The position numbers were made by a program, and so were the translations under genes. 64,000 nt of DNA from the NCBI RefSeq assembly GCF_052113705.1, contig NZ_JBGQOG010000019.1:21141-85140 (forward strand), given 5' to 3'. Positions 17,709 through 28,512 of this stretch are shown piece after piece; position 1 is the stretch's first letter, and each line of letters opens with the position of its first letter. The notes below the pieces were generated by a model. That model worked only from the letters and a program-made list of their open reading frames with translations. It was not told the DNA's origin and ran no database searches. Origin of the DNA: JBGQOG01 sp052113705. Lineage in GTDB: Bacteria > Pseudomonadota > Alphaproteobacteria > Rhodobacterales > Rhodobacteraceae.

Positions 17709-18167
17709 ATGAAATTGTCGACCAAAGGCCGTTATGCGATGGTGGCGCTGGTGGATCTGGCGATCGCCAAGGATGGCGAGCTGACCTCGCTTGCCGGGAT
17801 TTCCAAACGGCAGGATCTGTCGCTGCCCTATCTGGAGCAGCTCTTCGTGCGGCTGCGGCGGGCGGGGCTGGTGACCTCGGTGCGCGGTCCCGGCGGCGGC
17901 TACCGTCTGGCGCGGCTGCCCGCCGAGATCCGGGTGAGCGAGATTTTCGAGGCGGTGGATGAGACCGTTTCCGCCATGCATATGGGGGCAGGGGCGACCG
18001 GTGGCGTCTCGGGCAGCCGCGCGCAGAGCCTGTCGAACCGGCTGTGGGAGAGCCTCTCGGCGCAGGTCTATGTGTTTTTGCACCAGACGACGCTGGCCGA
18101 TGTGGTGAAAAACGGGCTGAAACCGTGCCCGGCGGTGCCGACCCTGTTTCATGTGGTGGATGAATGA
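17709..18167 (+). CDS. iscR: Rrf2-family Fe-S regulator IscR
   Basis: A 152-residue winged-helix regulator beginning MKLSTKGRYAMVALVDLA, with the wing VRGPGGGYRLAR. IscR senses Fe-S status and controls Fe-S assembly genes. The usual three-cysteine cluster loop is replaced here by HMGAGATGGVSG, and the only cysteine is Cys140. Rhodobacter IscR is known to bind its cluster with one cysteine, so this is probably functional. The start is fixed by homology and GGGAGAAATGCG upstream. It overlaps the next gene by four bases and heads the suf operon. Confidence 0.88.
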   Translation: MKLSTKGRYAMVALVDLAIAKDGELTSLAGISKRQDLSLPYLEQLFVRLRRAGLVTSVRGPGGGYRLARLPAEIRVSEIFEAVDETVSAMHMGAGATGGVSGSRAQSLSNRLWESLSAQVYVFLHQTTLADVVKNGLKPCPAVPTLFHVVDE

Positions 18168-19207
18168 GCCGGACCTATCTCGACCATAACGCCACCACGC
18201 CTTTGCGGCCTGAGGCGCGGGCGGCGATGCTGGCGGCGATGGATCTGTTCGGCAATCCCTCTTCGGTCCATGCCGAGGGCCGTGCGGCCAAGGGGCTGAT
18301 CGAGACGGCGCGGGCGCAGATTTCCGCTGCGCTTGGTGCGGATGGTGCCGATATCATCTTTACCTCCTCGGCCACTGAGGCGGCAGCGCTAGGGATGGCC
18401 GGGCGTGATCTGGCGGTGGCGGAGATCGAGCATGACGCGGTGCTGAGCTGGGGCCGCCCGGCCCTGCCGGTGGACCGCGATGGCCGGGTGACGGTGACGG
18501 ATCCGGCGCAATCTGCGCTGCAGCTGGCCAATTCGGAAACCGGGGTGATGCAGGATCTGCCGGAGGGGCTCTGGCTCTCGGATCTGACGCAGGCCTTTGG
18601 CAAGGTGCCGCTGGCCTTCAACTGGCTTGGCTGTCAGACGGCGCTGATCTCGGCGCATAAACTCGGCGGTCCGAAGGGGATCGGCGCGCTGATCGTCAAG
18701 CGCGGCACCGAAATTGCGGCGCAGCTGAAGGGCGGCGGGCAAGAGATGGGCCGCCGGGCGGGCACCGAAAACCTGATTGGAATCGCGGGCTTCGGGGCGG
18801 CGGCCGCGGCGGCGGCGGCGGATCTGGCGGCGGGTCGCTGGGACGAGGTTGCCGAACTTAGAAATATTCTAGAAAAGGCACTGGAAGCTGGCGCGGAAGA
18901 TGTTATCTTTCCGGGTAGGAACGCCAGTCGGCTACCCAACACGCTCAATGTCCTGAGCCCCGGCTGGAAAGGCGAGACGCAAGTGATGCGGCTTGACCTC
19001 TCAGGCTTCGCGATTTCGGCCGGATCGGCCTGTTCGTCGGGGAAGGTGCGCGCCAGCCGGGTGCTGCGCGCGATGGGATATGACGAGATGGAAGCGGGCT
19101 CGGCCATCCGCATCTCACTGGGGTTGCAGACGACCCTGGCGGATGTGGAGCGCTTTGCGGATGCATGGCTTTCGGCCCGGGGCAAGCACCGGGGCCGGGC
19201 GGCCTGA
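18164..19207 (+). CDS. NifS/IscS-type cysteine desulfurase
   Basis: PLP enzyme of 347 residues that removes sulfur from cysteine as a persulfide. YLDHNATTPLRPEA and GNPSSVHAEGR begin the class V aminotransferase fold. The PLP lysine is in SAHKLGGPKG, and the catalytic Cys is in SAGSACSSGK. It is shorter than IscS (about 400). The operon also has a SufS at its far end, so two desulfurases serve one pathway; this one may feed another acceptor such as tRNA thiolation. Confidence 0.88.
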   Translation: MSRTYLDHNATTPLRPEARAAMLAAMDLFGNPSSVHAEGRAAKGLIETARAQISAALGADGADIIFTSSATEAAALGMAGRDLAVAEIEHDAVLSWGRPALPVDRDGRVTVTDPAQSALQLANSETGVMQDLPEGLWLSDLTQAFGKVPLAFNWLGCQTALISAHKLGGPKGIGALIVKRGTEIAAQLKGGGQEMGRRAGTENLIGIAGFGAAAAAAAADLAAGRWDEVAELRNILEKALEAGAEDVIFPGRNASRLPNTLNVLSPGWKGETQVMRLDLSGFAISAGSACSSGKVRASRVLRAMGYDEMEAGSAIRISLGLQTTLADVERFADAWLSARGKHRGRAA

Positions 19208-19274
19208 AGGGCCCCGTCAGGGGCAAGATAGTTTAAGGACGGGGCGCAAGCCTCTGGCAAGGATGGAAAAGAAC

Positions 19275-20791
<1,517 letters not shown>

Positions 20792-20795
<4 letters not shown>

Positions 20796-21106
20796 TCGTT
20801 ACCACCACCGACCGCGTTGAAGGCCATCCGGTCACCCGCTACCACGGCATCGTGACCGGCGAAGCGATCATGGGCGCCAATGTGGTGCGCGATCTGTTCG
20901 CCTCGATCACCGATATCGTCGGCGGCCGCTCGGGGGCTTACGAGTCAAAGCTGAAAGACGCACGCGAAACCGCGCTGCGCGAGTTGGAAGAGCGCGCCCT
21001 GGCCTTGGGCGCAAACGCCGTGATCGGCGTGGACCTGGATTACGAAGTGGTCGGCAATTCGATGCTCATGGTGAGCGCATCCGGCACTGCCGTCACGATC
21101 GACTGA
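20792..21106 (+). CDS. YbjQ/UPF0145 family protein
   Basis: A 104-residue protein of the YbjQ (heavy-metal-binding-domain) family: MIVTTTDRVEGHPV, GEAIMGANVVRDLFA, GGRSGAYESKL and ALGANAVIGVDLDYE are its conserved blocks. Family members form pentameric rings of uncertain function. Its position between sufB and sufC, overlapping sufB by four bases, suggests a link with Fe-S assembly or metal handling, by context only. Confidence 0.85.
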
Positions 21107-21115
21107 GGAAGAAAA

Positions 21116-21886
21116 ATGCTGGAAATCAAGAACCTGCACGTCAAACTTGAAGATGAAGACAAGGTGATCCTGAAAGGGGTCAACCTGACCATCAACCCGG
21201 GCGAAGTGCATGCGATCATGGGGCCGAACGGCTCGGGGAAATCGACGCTTTCCTATGTGCTCTCGGGCCGCGATGGCTATGAGGTGACCGAGGGCTCGGC
21301 GACGCTGCTCGGCGAAGAGCTCTTGGAGATGGAACCGGAGGAGCGCGCGGCGCTCGGCCTCTTCCTCGCTTTCCAATATCCGGTGGAAATTCCGGGGGTT
21401 GGCAACATGACCTTCCTGCGCACCGCGGTGAATGCACAGCGCAAGGCGCGCGGTGAGGAAGAGCTGACGGCGGGTGAATTCCTGAAAGTCGTGCGTGAAA
21501 AGGCCAAGGCGCTCAAGATCGACGCCGATATGCTCAAGCGTCCGGTCAATGTGGGCTTCTCGGGCGGCGAGAAAAAGCGCAACGAAATCCTGCAGATGGC
21601 CATGCTTGAGCCGAAGATGTGCGTGTTGGACGAGACGGATTCGGGCCTCGACGTTGATGCGATGAAACTGGTGGCCGATGGCGTGAACGCTTTGCGCGAT
21701 GCCGGGCGCTCCTTCCTCGTCATCACCCATTACCAGCGTCTCCTGGATCATATCGCACCGGATGTTGTGCACATCATGGCCGATGGCCGCATTCTGAAAA
21801 CCGGCGGCCCCGAGCTGGCGCTGGAGGTTGAAAAGAACGGCTATGCCGCGATTCTGGCCGAAAACGGGCTGGAAGGGGTGCTCTGA
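21116..21886 (+). CDS. sufC: Fe-S assembly ATPase SufC
   Basis: ABC-type ATPase of 256 residues that powers the SufBCD scaffold. Walker A is GPNGSGKST, the signature GFSGGEKKR, Walker B CVLDETDSGLD and the switch His in LVITHYQR. GAGGAAGAAAA precedes the start. The stop overlaps the start of sufD by one base. Confidence 0.97.
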   Translation: MLEIKNLHVKLEDEDKVILKGVNLTINPGEVHAIMGPNGSGKSTLSYVLSGRDGYEVTEGSATLLGEELLEMEPEERAALGLFLAFQYPVEIPGVGNMTFLRTAVNAQRKARGEEELTAGEFLKVVREKAKALKIDADMLKRPVNVGFSGGEKKRNEILQMAMLEPKMCVLDETDSGLDVDAMKLVADGVNALRDAGRSFLVITHYQRLLDHIAPDVVHIMADGRILKTGGPELALEVEKNGYAAILAENGLEGVL

Positions 21887-23184
21887 TGGCGGGTGCCGTG
21901 AAACCGGCCGAGGTGAAGGCCGCGGCGCTGGCCGCGCGGCTGACGGGGCTGAGCCTGCCGGAGGGTGGCTTTACCGCCCCCGCACGGGCGCAGGCCATGG
22001 CGCGTCTGCAGGCGATGGGCCTGCCGGGCAAGCGCGATGAATACTGGCGCTACACCGACCCGAGCTTGTTGACCGCGCCCGCGGCCACAGCGGCATCGCC
22101 GCATGACACGCAGGATGAGGCGCCGCTCTTCGCCGAGATCGCGGCGTTGCGTCTGGTGTTCAACGACGGCGTTTTCGATGCGGAAGCTTCGGATGCGCTG
22201 GCGGGCAGCGGGGTTGAGCTCCTGTCTTCGGTGCAGGCGCTGGATCTGCATTGGGCGCAGGGCCTTTACGGGGTGCTGGAAGCCTCGGGGCAAAAACCGG
22301 TGGACCGGCCCTTGGCCGCGCTGAACACCGCTGTCGCGCAAGAGGGCGTTTTGCTGCGCGTGACGCGTGTGGTCACCAAGCCGGTGCATCTGATTTACAA
22401 CCATATTTCAGGTACCTCTGACAGCTATCTCCACCACTGCGTCAAGATTGAAGCCGGGGCCGAGCTGACGCTGATCGAGACGGGTGCCGCCGCCGCGCGC
22501 TGGAACCATGTGCTGGAAGTGGATGTGGCTGAGGGCGGCAAGTTCCACCATATCCGCAGCCAGGGCCGCGACCGCGAGCGTCAGGCCGCCACGCATATCT
22601 TTGCACGGATCGGCACCGGCGCGCTGTTCAAGAGCTTTACGCTGACTGCCAATGGCGTGATGACCCGCAACGAAGCGGTGATCGACATGCTCGGCGATGA
22701 TGCGGTGGCGCATATCGCGGGGGCGGCTCTGGGCGATGGCCATTCGGGCAGCTTCCACCATGACGATACGGTTTTCATCACCCATGCGGGTCTGCGCGGC
22801 GAAAGCCGTCAGGTCTTTAAAAAGGTGTTGAAACATGGCGCTACCGGCGTTTTCCAAGGTAAGATCTGGGTCAAACAGGGCGCGCAAAAGACCGATGGTT
22901 ATCAGATCAGCCAAGCGCTTTTGCTTGATGAGGACAGCCAGTTCCTCGCCAAGCCGGAGCTTGAGATCTATGCCGATGACGTGAAATGCTCGCATGGTTC
23001 GACCACCGGCGCGATCGACGAGACGGCGCTGTTCTACCTGCGCTCGCGCGGCGTGCCGCAGGAAGAGGCGATTTCGCTTTTGGTGCTGTCCTTCCTCGCC
23101 GATACGATCGCCGAGATCGAGGATGAGGCGTTGCAGGCCGAGATTGTCGACCGTCTGGAAGGCTGGCTGGCCCGGAGACGGTAA
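21886..23184 (+). CDS. sufD: Fe-S assembly protein SufD
   Basis: A 432-residue partner of SufB. The N-terminal helical part includes KRDEYWRYTDPS; the C-terminal beta-helix contains CSHGSTTGAIDETALFYLRSRG and ends in the SufBD signature around IVDRLEGWL. TAATG links its stop to the next start. Confidence 0.95.
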   Translation: MAGAVKPAEVKAAALAARLTGLSLPEGGFTAPARAQAMARLQAMGLPGKRDEYWRYTDPSLLTAPAATAASPHDTQDEAPLFAEIAALRLVFNDGVFDAEASDALAGSGVELLSSVQALDLHWAQGLYGVLEASGQKPVDRPLAALNTAVAQEGVLLRVTRVVTKPVHLIYNHISGTSDSYLHHCVKIEAGAELTLIETGAAAARWNHVLEVDVAEGGKFHHIRSQGRDRERQAATHIFARIGTGALFKSFTLTANGVMTRNEAVIDMLGDDAVAHIAGAALGDGHSGSFHHDDTVFITHAGLRGESRQVFKKVLKHGATGVFQGKIWVKQGAQKTDGYQISQALLLDEDSQFLAKPELEIYADDVKCSHGSTTGAIDETALFYLRSRGVPQEEAISLLVLSFLADTIAEIEDEALQAEIVDRLEGWLARRR

Positions 23185-23684
23185 TGGCGGTCAGCGATGA
23201 TATTCTGGCCTCCTATCGGGGTCCGCGCCGGGTTCTGGCGCGGATCCTTGCGGCACCGCGGCGCGAGGATCGGCCGCTCGGCTATCTGATCGCGGCGCTG
23301 ATCGTCGGCTTTATCGCCCTCTGGCCCGGGATGGCGCGGGACGCGCATTTCGCCCCCGAGGTGCCGCTTGGTCAGCGCATGCTGGGCGCGGCCCTGGGGA
23401 TGCTGGTCCTGGTGCCGGTTTTCTATTTGCTCGCCGGGGCAAGTGCTTATGTGGCAAAGCTCATTTGGGGACGGCTGGATTTCTACGGCGCCCGCGTGGC
23501 TTTGTTCTGGGCCTTGCTGGCGGCATCGCCCTTGATGCTTTTGCAGGGCCTGGTGTCGGGCTTCATCGGTGGCGGGCCGCAGTTGACCCTGACCGGGGCC
23601 TTGGTTTTTTGCGTTTTCGCCTGGTTTTGGATCAGCGGTTTGCGACTATCGGCATTGGGCGGGGAGCACGTGGATGGAGCTTAG
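23184..23684 (+). CDS. Yip1-like membrane protein (first)
   Basis: A 166-residue inner-membrane protein with four or five hydrophobic helices (first near 34-50). The charged N-terminus ILAAPRREDRPLGYLIAAL resembles Yip1-domain proteins found in Rhodobacteraceae suf operons. It overlaps the next gene by eleven bases. Function is unknown; the constant suf context suggests membrane support of Fe-S assembly. Confidence 0.65.
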   Translation: MAVSDDILASYRGPRRVLARILAAPRREDRPLGYLIAALIVGFIALWPGMARDAHFAPEVPLGQRMLGAALGMLVLVPVFYLLAGASAYVAKLIWGRLDFYGARVALFWALLAASPLMLLQGLVSGFIGGGPQLTLTGALVFCVFAWFWISGLRLSALGGEHVDGA

Positions 23685-24264
23685 TTTTGCATCATTGATG
23701 CCCTTGGTCCGCGAGAGTTTCCGCGCGCCGAAGGTGACCTTTGCGCAGATCCTGGCGCTGGCGCCCAGCCTGGAAGCGCGGGTTCTGGCGGCGGCGGCGG
23801 TCACCGTTCTGTCGGCGCTGATCGGGCATCTGGCCAATATCCTGTTTCCGGTTCCCATGGAGTCAGCCTTCACCTGGGCGACGACATCACCGCTCAGGCT
23901 CTTGCTGATTCAAGGGCTTATGATCTGCTACACGGTGGCTGCCGTCACCGTCGTCGGCCGCATGTTTCGCGGGACGGGCAAGGCAGCCGACGCGCTGTTG
24001 CTGGTCGTTTGGATCGAGTTCATCCTGCTGATCCTGCAAGCCGTCCAGCTGGTGATGATGGTGCTGTTTCCGTTGGTGGCGACGCTGGCCGGCATCGCCT
24101 CGGTGGGGCTGTTCTTTTGGTTGCTGACGCAGGTGGTGGCGGTGCTGCACGGGTTCAAAAAGCTGCCGCTGATTTTTCTGGGCATTCTGGGCACGATTTT
24201 CATCAGTGCGCTGGCGCTGAGTTTCCTTCTGTCCTTGCTGGGTTTCCCGGCGCTGGAGATGTGA
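23674..24264 (+). CDS. Yip1-like membrane protein (second)
   Basis: A 196-residue membrane protein beginning MELSFASLMPLVRESFRAP, with about five hydrophobic helices and the Yip1-type arrangement. It pairs with the preceding gene and is followed by sufS after one base. Role is unknown beyond its suf operon membership. Confidence 0.65.
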   Translation: MELSFASLMPLVRESFRAPKVTFAQILALAPSLEARVLAAAAVTVLSALIGHLANILFPVPMESAFTWATTSPLRLLLIQGLMICYTVAAVTVVGRMFRGTGKAADALLLVVWIEFILLILQAVQLVMMVLFPLVATLAGIASVGLFFWLLTQVVAVLHGFKKLPLIFLGILGTIFISALALSFLLSLLGFPALEM

Positions 24265-24265
24265 C

Positions 24266-25486
24266 ATGTATGACATTGATGCGATCCGCGCCGACTTTCC
24301 GATCCTGTCGCGCGAGGTGAACGGCAAGCCGCTGGTCTATCTCGACAATGGCGCCTCGGCGCAAAAACCGCGGGTGGTGATCGACGCGATGACCCGCGCG
24401 TATGAGCATGAATATGCGAATGTTCACCGTGGCTTGCACTATCTTTCGAACCTTGCGACGGAGAAGTATGAGAGCACCCGTGCGGTCATCGCGCGCTTTC
24501 TGAACGCGCCGGATGAGGAAGAGATTGTCTTTACCACCGGTGCGACCGAGGGGATCAATCTGATCTCTTACGCCTGGGCCGCGCCGCGCTTGCAGGCGGG
24601 GGACGAGATCATCCTGTCGGTGCTTGAGCATCACGCCAATATCGTGCCCTGGCATTTCCTGCGCGAGCGTCAGGGCGTCGTGCTGAAATGGATCGAGCCT
24701 GAAGATGACGGCAGTCTTGATCCGCAAAAGGTTCTGGCGGCCATTGGCCCGAGGACCAAGCTGATCGCAATCACCCATATGTCCAACGTGTTGGGCACCA
24801 AAGTTGATGTGACCACCATCTGCAAAGCTGCGCGCGCCGCAGGGGTCGCGGTGCTGATTGACGGCAGCCAGGCCGCCGTGCATGGTCCGGTGGACGTGGC
24901 CGCCATTGGCTGCGATTTCTATGCCATCACCGGGCATAAACTCTATGGTCCCTCGGGGTCGGGCGCGATCTACATCCGGCGCGAGCGGATGCAGGAGATG
25001 CGCCCCTTCCTCGGCGGCGGCGACATGATCCGCGAAGTCAGCCGCGATGTCGTGACCTATGCCGAGCCGCCGCTGCGGTTTGAGGCGGGAACGCCGGGCA
25101 TCGTGCAGCAGATCGGTCTGGGTGTGGCGCTCGACTATCTGATGTCGATTGGCATGGATAAGATTGCCGCGCATGAGGCAATGCTGCGTGACTATGCGCA
25201 GGCCCGTTTCGCGGGGTTGAACTGGTTGAACGTTCACGGTCAAGCCGCTGGAAAAGGCGCGATTTTCTCCCTCGCGATTGCGGGACAGGCGCATGCGCAT
25301 GACATCTCGACCGTGCTGGACAAGCGGGGCATTGCGGTGCGGGCGGGCACGCATTGCGCGATGCCGCTGATGCAGCATCTGGGCATCAGTGCGTCGGCCC
25401 GCGCCTCGTTTGGCATGTACAACACCACGGGTGAAGTGGACGCTTTGGTCTCGGCGCTGGAACTCTGCCACGAGCTCTTTGGGTAA
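24266..25486 (+). CDS. sufS: SufS cysteine desulfurase
   Basis: Type II cysteine desulfurase of 406 residues. LVYLDNGASAQKP and ANVHRGLHYLS are N-terminal markers, the PLP lysine is in ITGHKLYGPSG, and the catalytic Cys is in RAGTHCAMPLMQHLG, the SufS rather than IscS pattern. It supplies persulfide sulfur to SufB, normally through SufE or SufU; neither partner is encoded in this operon. Confidence 0.96.
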   Translation: MYDIDAIRADFPILSREVNGKPLVYLDNGASAQKPRVVIDAMTRAYEHEYANVHRGLHYLSNLATEKYESTRAVIARFLNAPDEEEIVFTTGATEGINLISYAWAAPRLQAGDEIILSVLEHHANIVPWHFLRERQGVVLKWIEPEDDGSLDPQKVLAAIGPRTKLIAITHMSNVLGTKVDVTTICKAARAAGVAVLIDGSQAAVHGPVDVAAIGCDFYAITGHKLYGPSGSGAIYIRRERMQEMRPFLGGGDMIREVSRDVVTYAEPPLRFEAGTPGIVQQIGLGVALDYLMSIGMDKIAAHEAMLRDYAQARFAGLNWLNVHGQAAGKGAIFSLAIAGQAHAHDISTVLDKRGIAVRAGTHCAMPLMQHLGISASARASFGMYNTTGEVDALVSALELCHELFG

Positions 25487-25574
25487 ATGCATGGCGGGGG
25501 GATGAAAATTGCCTCCGCCGGTGCGCGGCCCATTGCAGGGGACTGCGCGAGCGGTTATAGAACGCTCATCCGGC

Positions 25575-25651
<77 letters not shown>

Positions 25652-25705
25652 CTTTCAGAATATTATGATTGCTTTCAACTGCTTGCTCGGCCGGTTTGGA
25701 AATTT

Positions 25706-26758
25706 TCAATCACGGTTTACCGTGTTCCCATATCGTTCCGCACTTAGAATTCCTTTCTGATCCGCCTGCCGCGTGTAATGCGCGATCTCCGAGAGGCTAG
25801 CATGTCCGGTCCATGCGCCGATTTGCAGCGCCGAGGCACCGGCTTCGGCCAAGGCTGCGGCGCGGGCTTTGCGCAATCCATGGGCCGTGCAATCGGCGGC
25901 GAGTCCGGCGGCTTTGGCATTGGCGCTCATCCATTGGCTAAGGCCTTTTACGCTCCGCGGCTTGCCTGTGCCTGTGGTGATCCAAAATGCTGTCTCAGGC
26001 GACAGAGCCGCGAGGAAATGCTCGTGATCCGCGCGCATGCTGCGCGCCCAATTAGGCAGAACCCGCACCGGGCAGGTGGCGGGGCCTTTGGTCTTGGCCT
26101 GAACATAGGCCAACCATCCCGATCCATCGACACGGGACCATCCGAGCGCCACGGCATCAACGCAGCGTGCGCCGGTCCAGTAAATGACCTCGAAGGCGAT
26201 GCGCTCGGGCGCACCCGTGGGCCAATGGGCGCGATAGGCTGCAATCTCGGTTGCGGTCCATTGCCGGTGCGGCGTGACCTCGCCTCGCTGGGCTTTGATC
26301 CCGAAGCTTGGGTCGCTGATGATCCAGCCTTCCTCGACAGCGAATTTCAGAATCGAGCGCCAGGCCTTGATCCGGTTCGATGCCGCGCCGGGCGTCAGCG
26401 CCCTGATATCCTTGCGGATATGATCCGGCCGCAGATCCGAGACCATTCCCTTGCCGCGCTGCTCGCGGATGCGGTCCAGCGTGTTGCGCCACACATTGCG
26501 CGTGCTGGGTGCCAGTCGCGCATATTCCGGCGACCGCAGGTAGGCCACGCAGAGTGCGGCAATGCTGCCCGCCACCTCACGGTTGATCGGCTTTGCGGGC
26601 GCGGAACCTGCTGCGGCATAGGCGGCAAGAAAGCGCGGGTCATTCTCCGGCAGATCGGGGAGGCGGTGCAGCGTGGTGCCAACCCGGCGGTAGATATAGC
26701 GCTGGCCATTCTTCTTTGTGATGACCTTGATTCCGGTCAGTCGAATACCGCGTCGCAT
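25706..26758 (-). CDS. int: Phage tyrosine integrase
   Basis: Site-specific recombinase of 350 residues. An SAM-like N-terminal core-binding domain lies at about 60-150. The catalytic domain has Arg in YWTGARCVDAVAL, HGLRKARA, TGHASLSEIAHYTR with the second His, and Tyr just after it as nucleophile. It probably recombines at the adjacent tRNA-Arg(CCG). It is the last gene of the leftward early operon, overlapping the AlpA-like gene. Confidence 0.92.
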   Translation of the reverse strand: MRRGIRLTGIKVITKKNGQRYIYRRVGTTLHRLPDLPENDPRFLAAYAAAGSAPAKPINREVAGSIAALCVAYLRSPEYARLAPSTRNVWRNTLDRIREQRGKGMVSDLRPDHIRKDIRALTPGAASNRIKAWRSILKFAVEEGWIISDPSFGIKAQRGEVTPHRQWTATEIAAYRAHWPTGAPERIAFEVIYWTGARCVDAVALGWSRVDGSGWLAYVQAKTKGPATCPVRVLPNWARSMRADHEHFLAALSPETAFWITTGTGKPRSVKGLSQWMSANAKAAGLAADCTAHGLRKARAAALAEAGASALQIGAWTGHASLSEIAHYTRQADQKGILSAERYGNTVNRD

Positions 26759-26961
26759 GTGTTTCCTTTGGGAGTTGCGGCCTCGGTCGGAAGATCGGAG
26801 GCATAGGTGTCCAGATCGAGGCGATCAAACAGGCGTTTGGCACCCAGCATTTTTCGCGGAATTCCAAGCGTCAGCAATTTGGACATGCTGACGCCGAGGT
26901 AATGCGCAGCCTCGGGGGCGGGCATCAGGCGGGGCGCAAAATGCGGCTCGTGCTTACCCAT
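26737..26961 (-). CDS. AlpA-like excisionase/DNA-binding protein
   Basis: A 74-residue protein with the MerR/AlpA-type helix-turn-helix pattern APEAAHYLGVSMSKLLTLGIPRK. Its position directly before integrase suggests an excisionase or integrase regulator. The start MGKHEPHF is chosen because AGGAGG lies eight bases upstream; an ATG at 26985 is the weaker option. Confidence 0.6.
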   Translation of the reverse strand: MGKHEPHFAPRLMPAPEAAHYLGVSMSKLLTLGIPRKMLGAKRLFDRLDLDTYASDLPTEAATPKGNTCDAVFD

Positions 26962-27622
26962 GTCGGACCTCCTGTTCTCGGGCACATCCGCCCCATTGGT
27001 TAGCGCAGGCTTCGGCGATGCCGGTGAAGCTGCGGGATCTGAATTTCCAGCGGTCTGGCCCGGGCGGGGCGCGGTGGATGGCGGACCATGCTTTGTGCCG
27101 GTCTGGCTCCTGCGCCTTCCTGGGCGGCGACAGGCGGTTTGTGGCGGTCAGCGGGGCAAGGCCGCGCAGATAGAAGCCGGTCGCCTTGAAGTAGGGCTCG
27201 CCGAACCACCACGGCTGGACGATCTGCGGCTTTGGCAGATCGGTGGGCAGCAGGGCGCGGGCGTGGCGGTGCATCACCGGGTTCTCAATGGCGATGCGCG
27301 GGATCGGGGCGCGCCAGCAGTCCGAGAAGAGCGCAGCGCCCGCCTCCAGCTCAGCCTGCATATCGGCGGCGGTGCGGCCGGGCGGCGGAACGTGCAGCCA
27401 CCGCACCCCGGAATTGCAGAGCCGCGTGCAGGGTGGATGCATCACCGCCAGCATGTCCCAGCCGTCGTGCAGATGGTCCCGCACGTCGCCCCGGATGTGG
27501 CGGTTGCTGCCGTCCTCGGCCGCCAGCAGATCGCAGGACCAGACGTCATGCCCGCGCGCGGCAAAGGCCCGGCGCATCACGCCCGAGGTCTCGCAGCCGA
27601 TCAGGATCCGCATCGGGGTCAT
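26954..27622 (-). CDS. Phage DNA methyltransferase-like protein
   Basis: A 222-residue protein related to cytosine methyltransferase folds. The N-terminus RILIGCETSGVMRRAF resembles a SAM-binding motif I, WSCDLL motif II, and HPPCTRLCNSG contains the PPC motif IV with the possible catalytic Cys. IAIENPVMHRH corresponds to the ENV motif VI region. A clear target-recognition domain is missing, so it may modify DNA non-specifically or bind without methylating. Such proteins are common in phage early regions. Confidence 0.5.
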   Translation of the reverse strand: MTPMRILIGCETSGVMRRAFAARGHDVWSCDLLAAEDGSNRHIRGDVRDHLHDGWDMLAVMHPPCTRLCNSGVRWLHVPPPGRTAADMQAELEAGAALFSDCWRAPIPRIAIENPVMHRHARALLPTDLPKPQIVQPWWFGEPYFKATGFYLRGLAPLTATNRLSPPRKAQEPDRHKAWSAIHRAPPGPDRWKFRSRSFTGIAEACANQWGGCAREQEVRHG

Positions 27623-27978
27623 GTCATCCCCAATGAGGCTTTGTAGAGATCCATGATCGCCTCTTCCTCGGCGAGGTCGTTCTTGTCGCGCTTCCGTTCG
27701 GCGATGATTTTCTTGATGACTTTGGTGTTGTAACCGCGGCCCTTGGCCTCGGCCATCACCTCTTTCTGCTGATCGGCGATGTCCTGCTTTTCCGCCGCAA
27801 GATGCTCGTATTGCTCGATGAACTGGCGCAGCTCGTCGGCGGTCACGTCGAAAGCGGTCTGGTTGTGTTTGCGGAAGTCCGGATCGTCCTTCATCGGCGG
27901 CTTGCCCTGTTCCTGGCGCAGGCGGTCATGGGCCGCGCCGATTTGGGCCGCCAGAGCGGGTTTTTCGTCTTTGGGCAT
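27619..27978 (-). CDS. GapR-like DUF2312 protein
   Basis: A 119-residue protein whose C-terminal 85 residues match GapR/DUF2312: VTADELRQFIEQYEHL, AEAKGRGYNTKVIKKII and ERKRDKNDLAEEEAIMDLY. GapR is an alphaproteobacterial chromatin protein that clamps overtwisted DNA ahead of polymerases. The extra 30-residue N-terminus is unusual. The start MPKDEKPAL has AGGAAG-type sequence upstream. A phage copy may help its replication or interfere with host GapR. Confidence 0.8.
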   Translation of the reverse strand: MPKDEKPALAAQIGAAHDRLRQEQGKPPMKDDPDFRKHNQTAFDVTADELRQFIEQYEHLAAEKQDIADQQKEVMAEAKGRGYNTKVIKKIIAERKRDKNDLAEEEAIMDLYKASLGMT

Positions 27979-28067
27979 CTGAACCTCAGGAAGAAAGGGC
28001 CCCGGTGGCCGGGGAGGAGCGTCAACAGCCGCCGGGGCAGGTGGCGCGGTTGATCCGCGCGGATTGT

Positions 28068-28253
28068 TCAATAGCGGGGCGCGCCAGCTTCGAGCGTGAT
28101 GCGCAGGGAGACGGCGGTGGCGAGGGCCGCGCGGGCGAAGAGCAACCCGCCGAGGCAGATCAGCGCCACCAGAAGGACGGTGGGCCAGAGGCTCGGGCGC
28201 TCGGGCGGTGTGCGCAGGTTCAGAAAGCGGGCGCTGCGGTCGGGATCCTGCAT
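28068..28253 (-). CDS. Small single-helix membrane protein
   Basis: A 61-residue protein with one hydrophobic helix at about 26-50 (WPTVLLVALICLGGLLFARA). It starts at ATG 28253, overlapping the stop of the HTH gene by one base, so it belongs to the same leftward operon. Function is unknown; small membrane proteins in early phage operons are often exclusion or lysis-control factors. Confidence 0.45.
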   Translation of the reverse strand: MQDPDRSARFLNLRTPPERPSLWPTVLLVALICLGGLLFARAALATAVSLRITLEAGAPRY

Positions 28254-28486
28254 CAGCGGAACTCCAGCGTGAGCGGCAGCGGCTCGCCCGTCTCTTCGTG
28301 CAGAGTATCGGGTTTCAGGTGCCAGCGGCGGCTCCGCAGGATTTTGCGAACACGGTGGAGGGCGATGCCCGTCTCGCGCGCCAGCTCCGGTGCCGTGCCG
28401 TACCAGTTCCGGGCATTGGCGGCGCGGTAAAGGGTGAAGGGTTCGATCTGGGCAGTGTTGTGCGCTTGAACGGATTTTTCTTGCAC
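28253..28486 (-). CDS. Phage helix-turn-helix protein
   Basis: A 77-residue protein starting at GTG with GAGGAGAG just upstream. WYGTAPELARETGIALHRVRKILRS is a helix-turn-helix. It is the first gene of the leftward operon behind a strong promoter. It may control the operon or bind an early-region target; the family is not recognised. Confidence 0.55.
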   Translation of the reverse strand: MQEKSVQAHNTAQIEPFTLYRAANARNWYGTAPELARETGIALHRVRKILRSRRWHLKPDTLHEETGEPLPLTLEFR

Positions 28487-28512
28487 GTTGTCTCTCCTCT
28501 TGTTGGAGAGAG

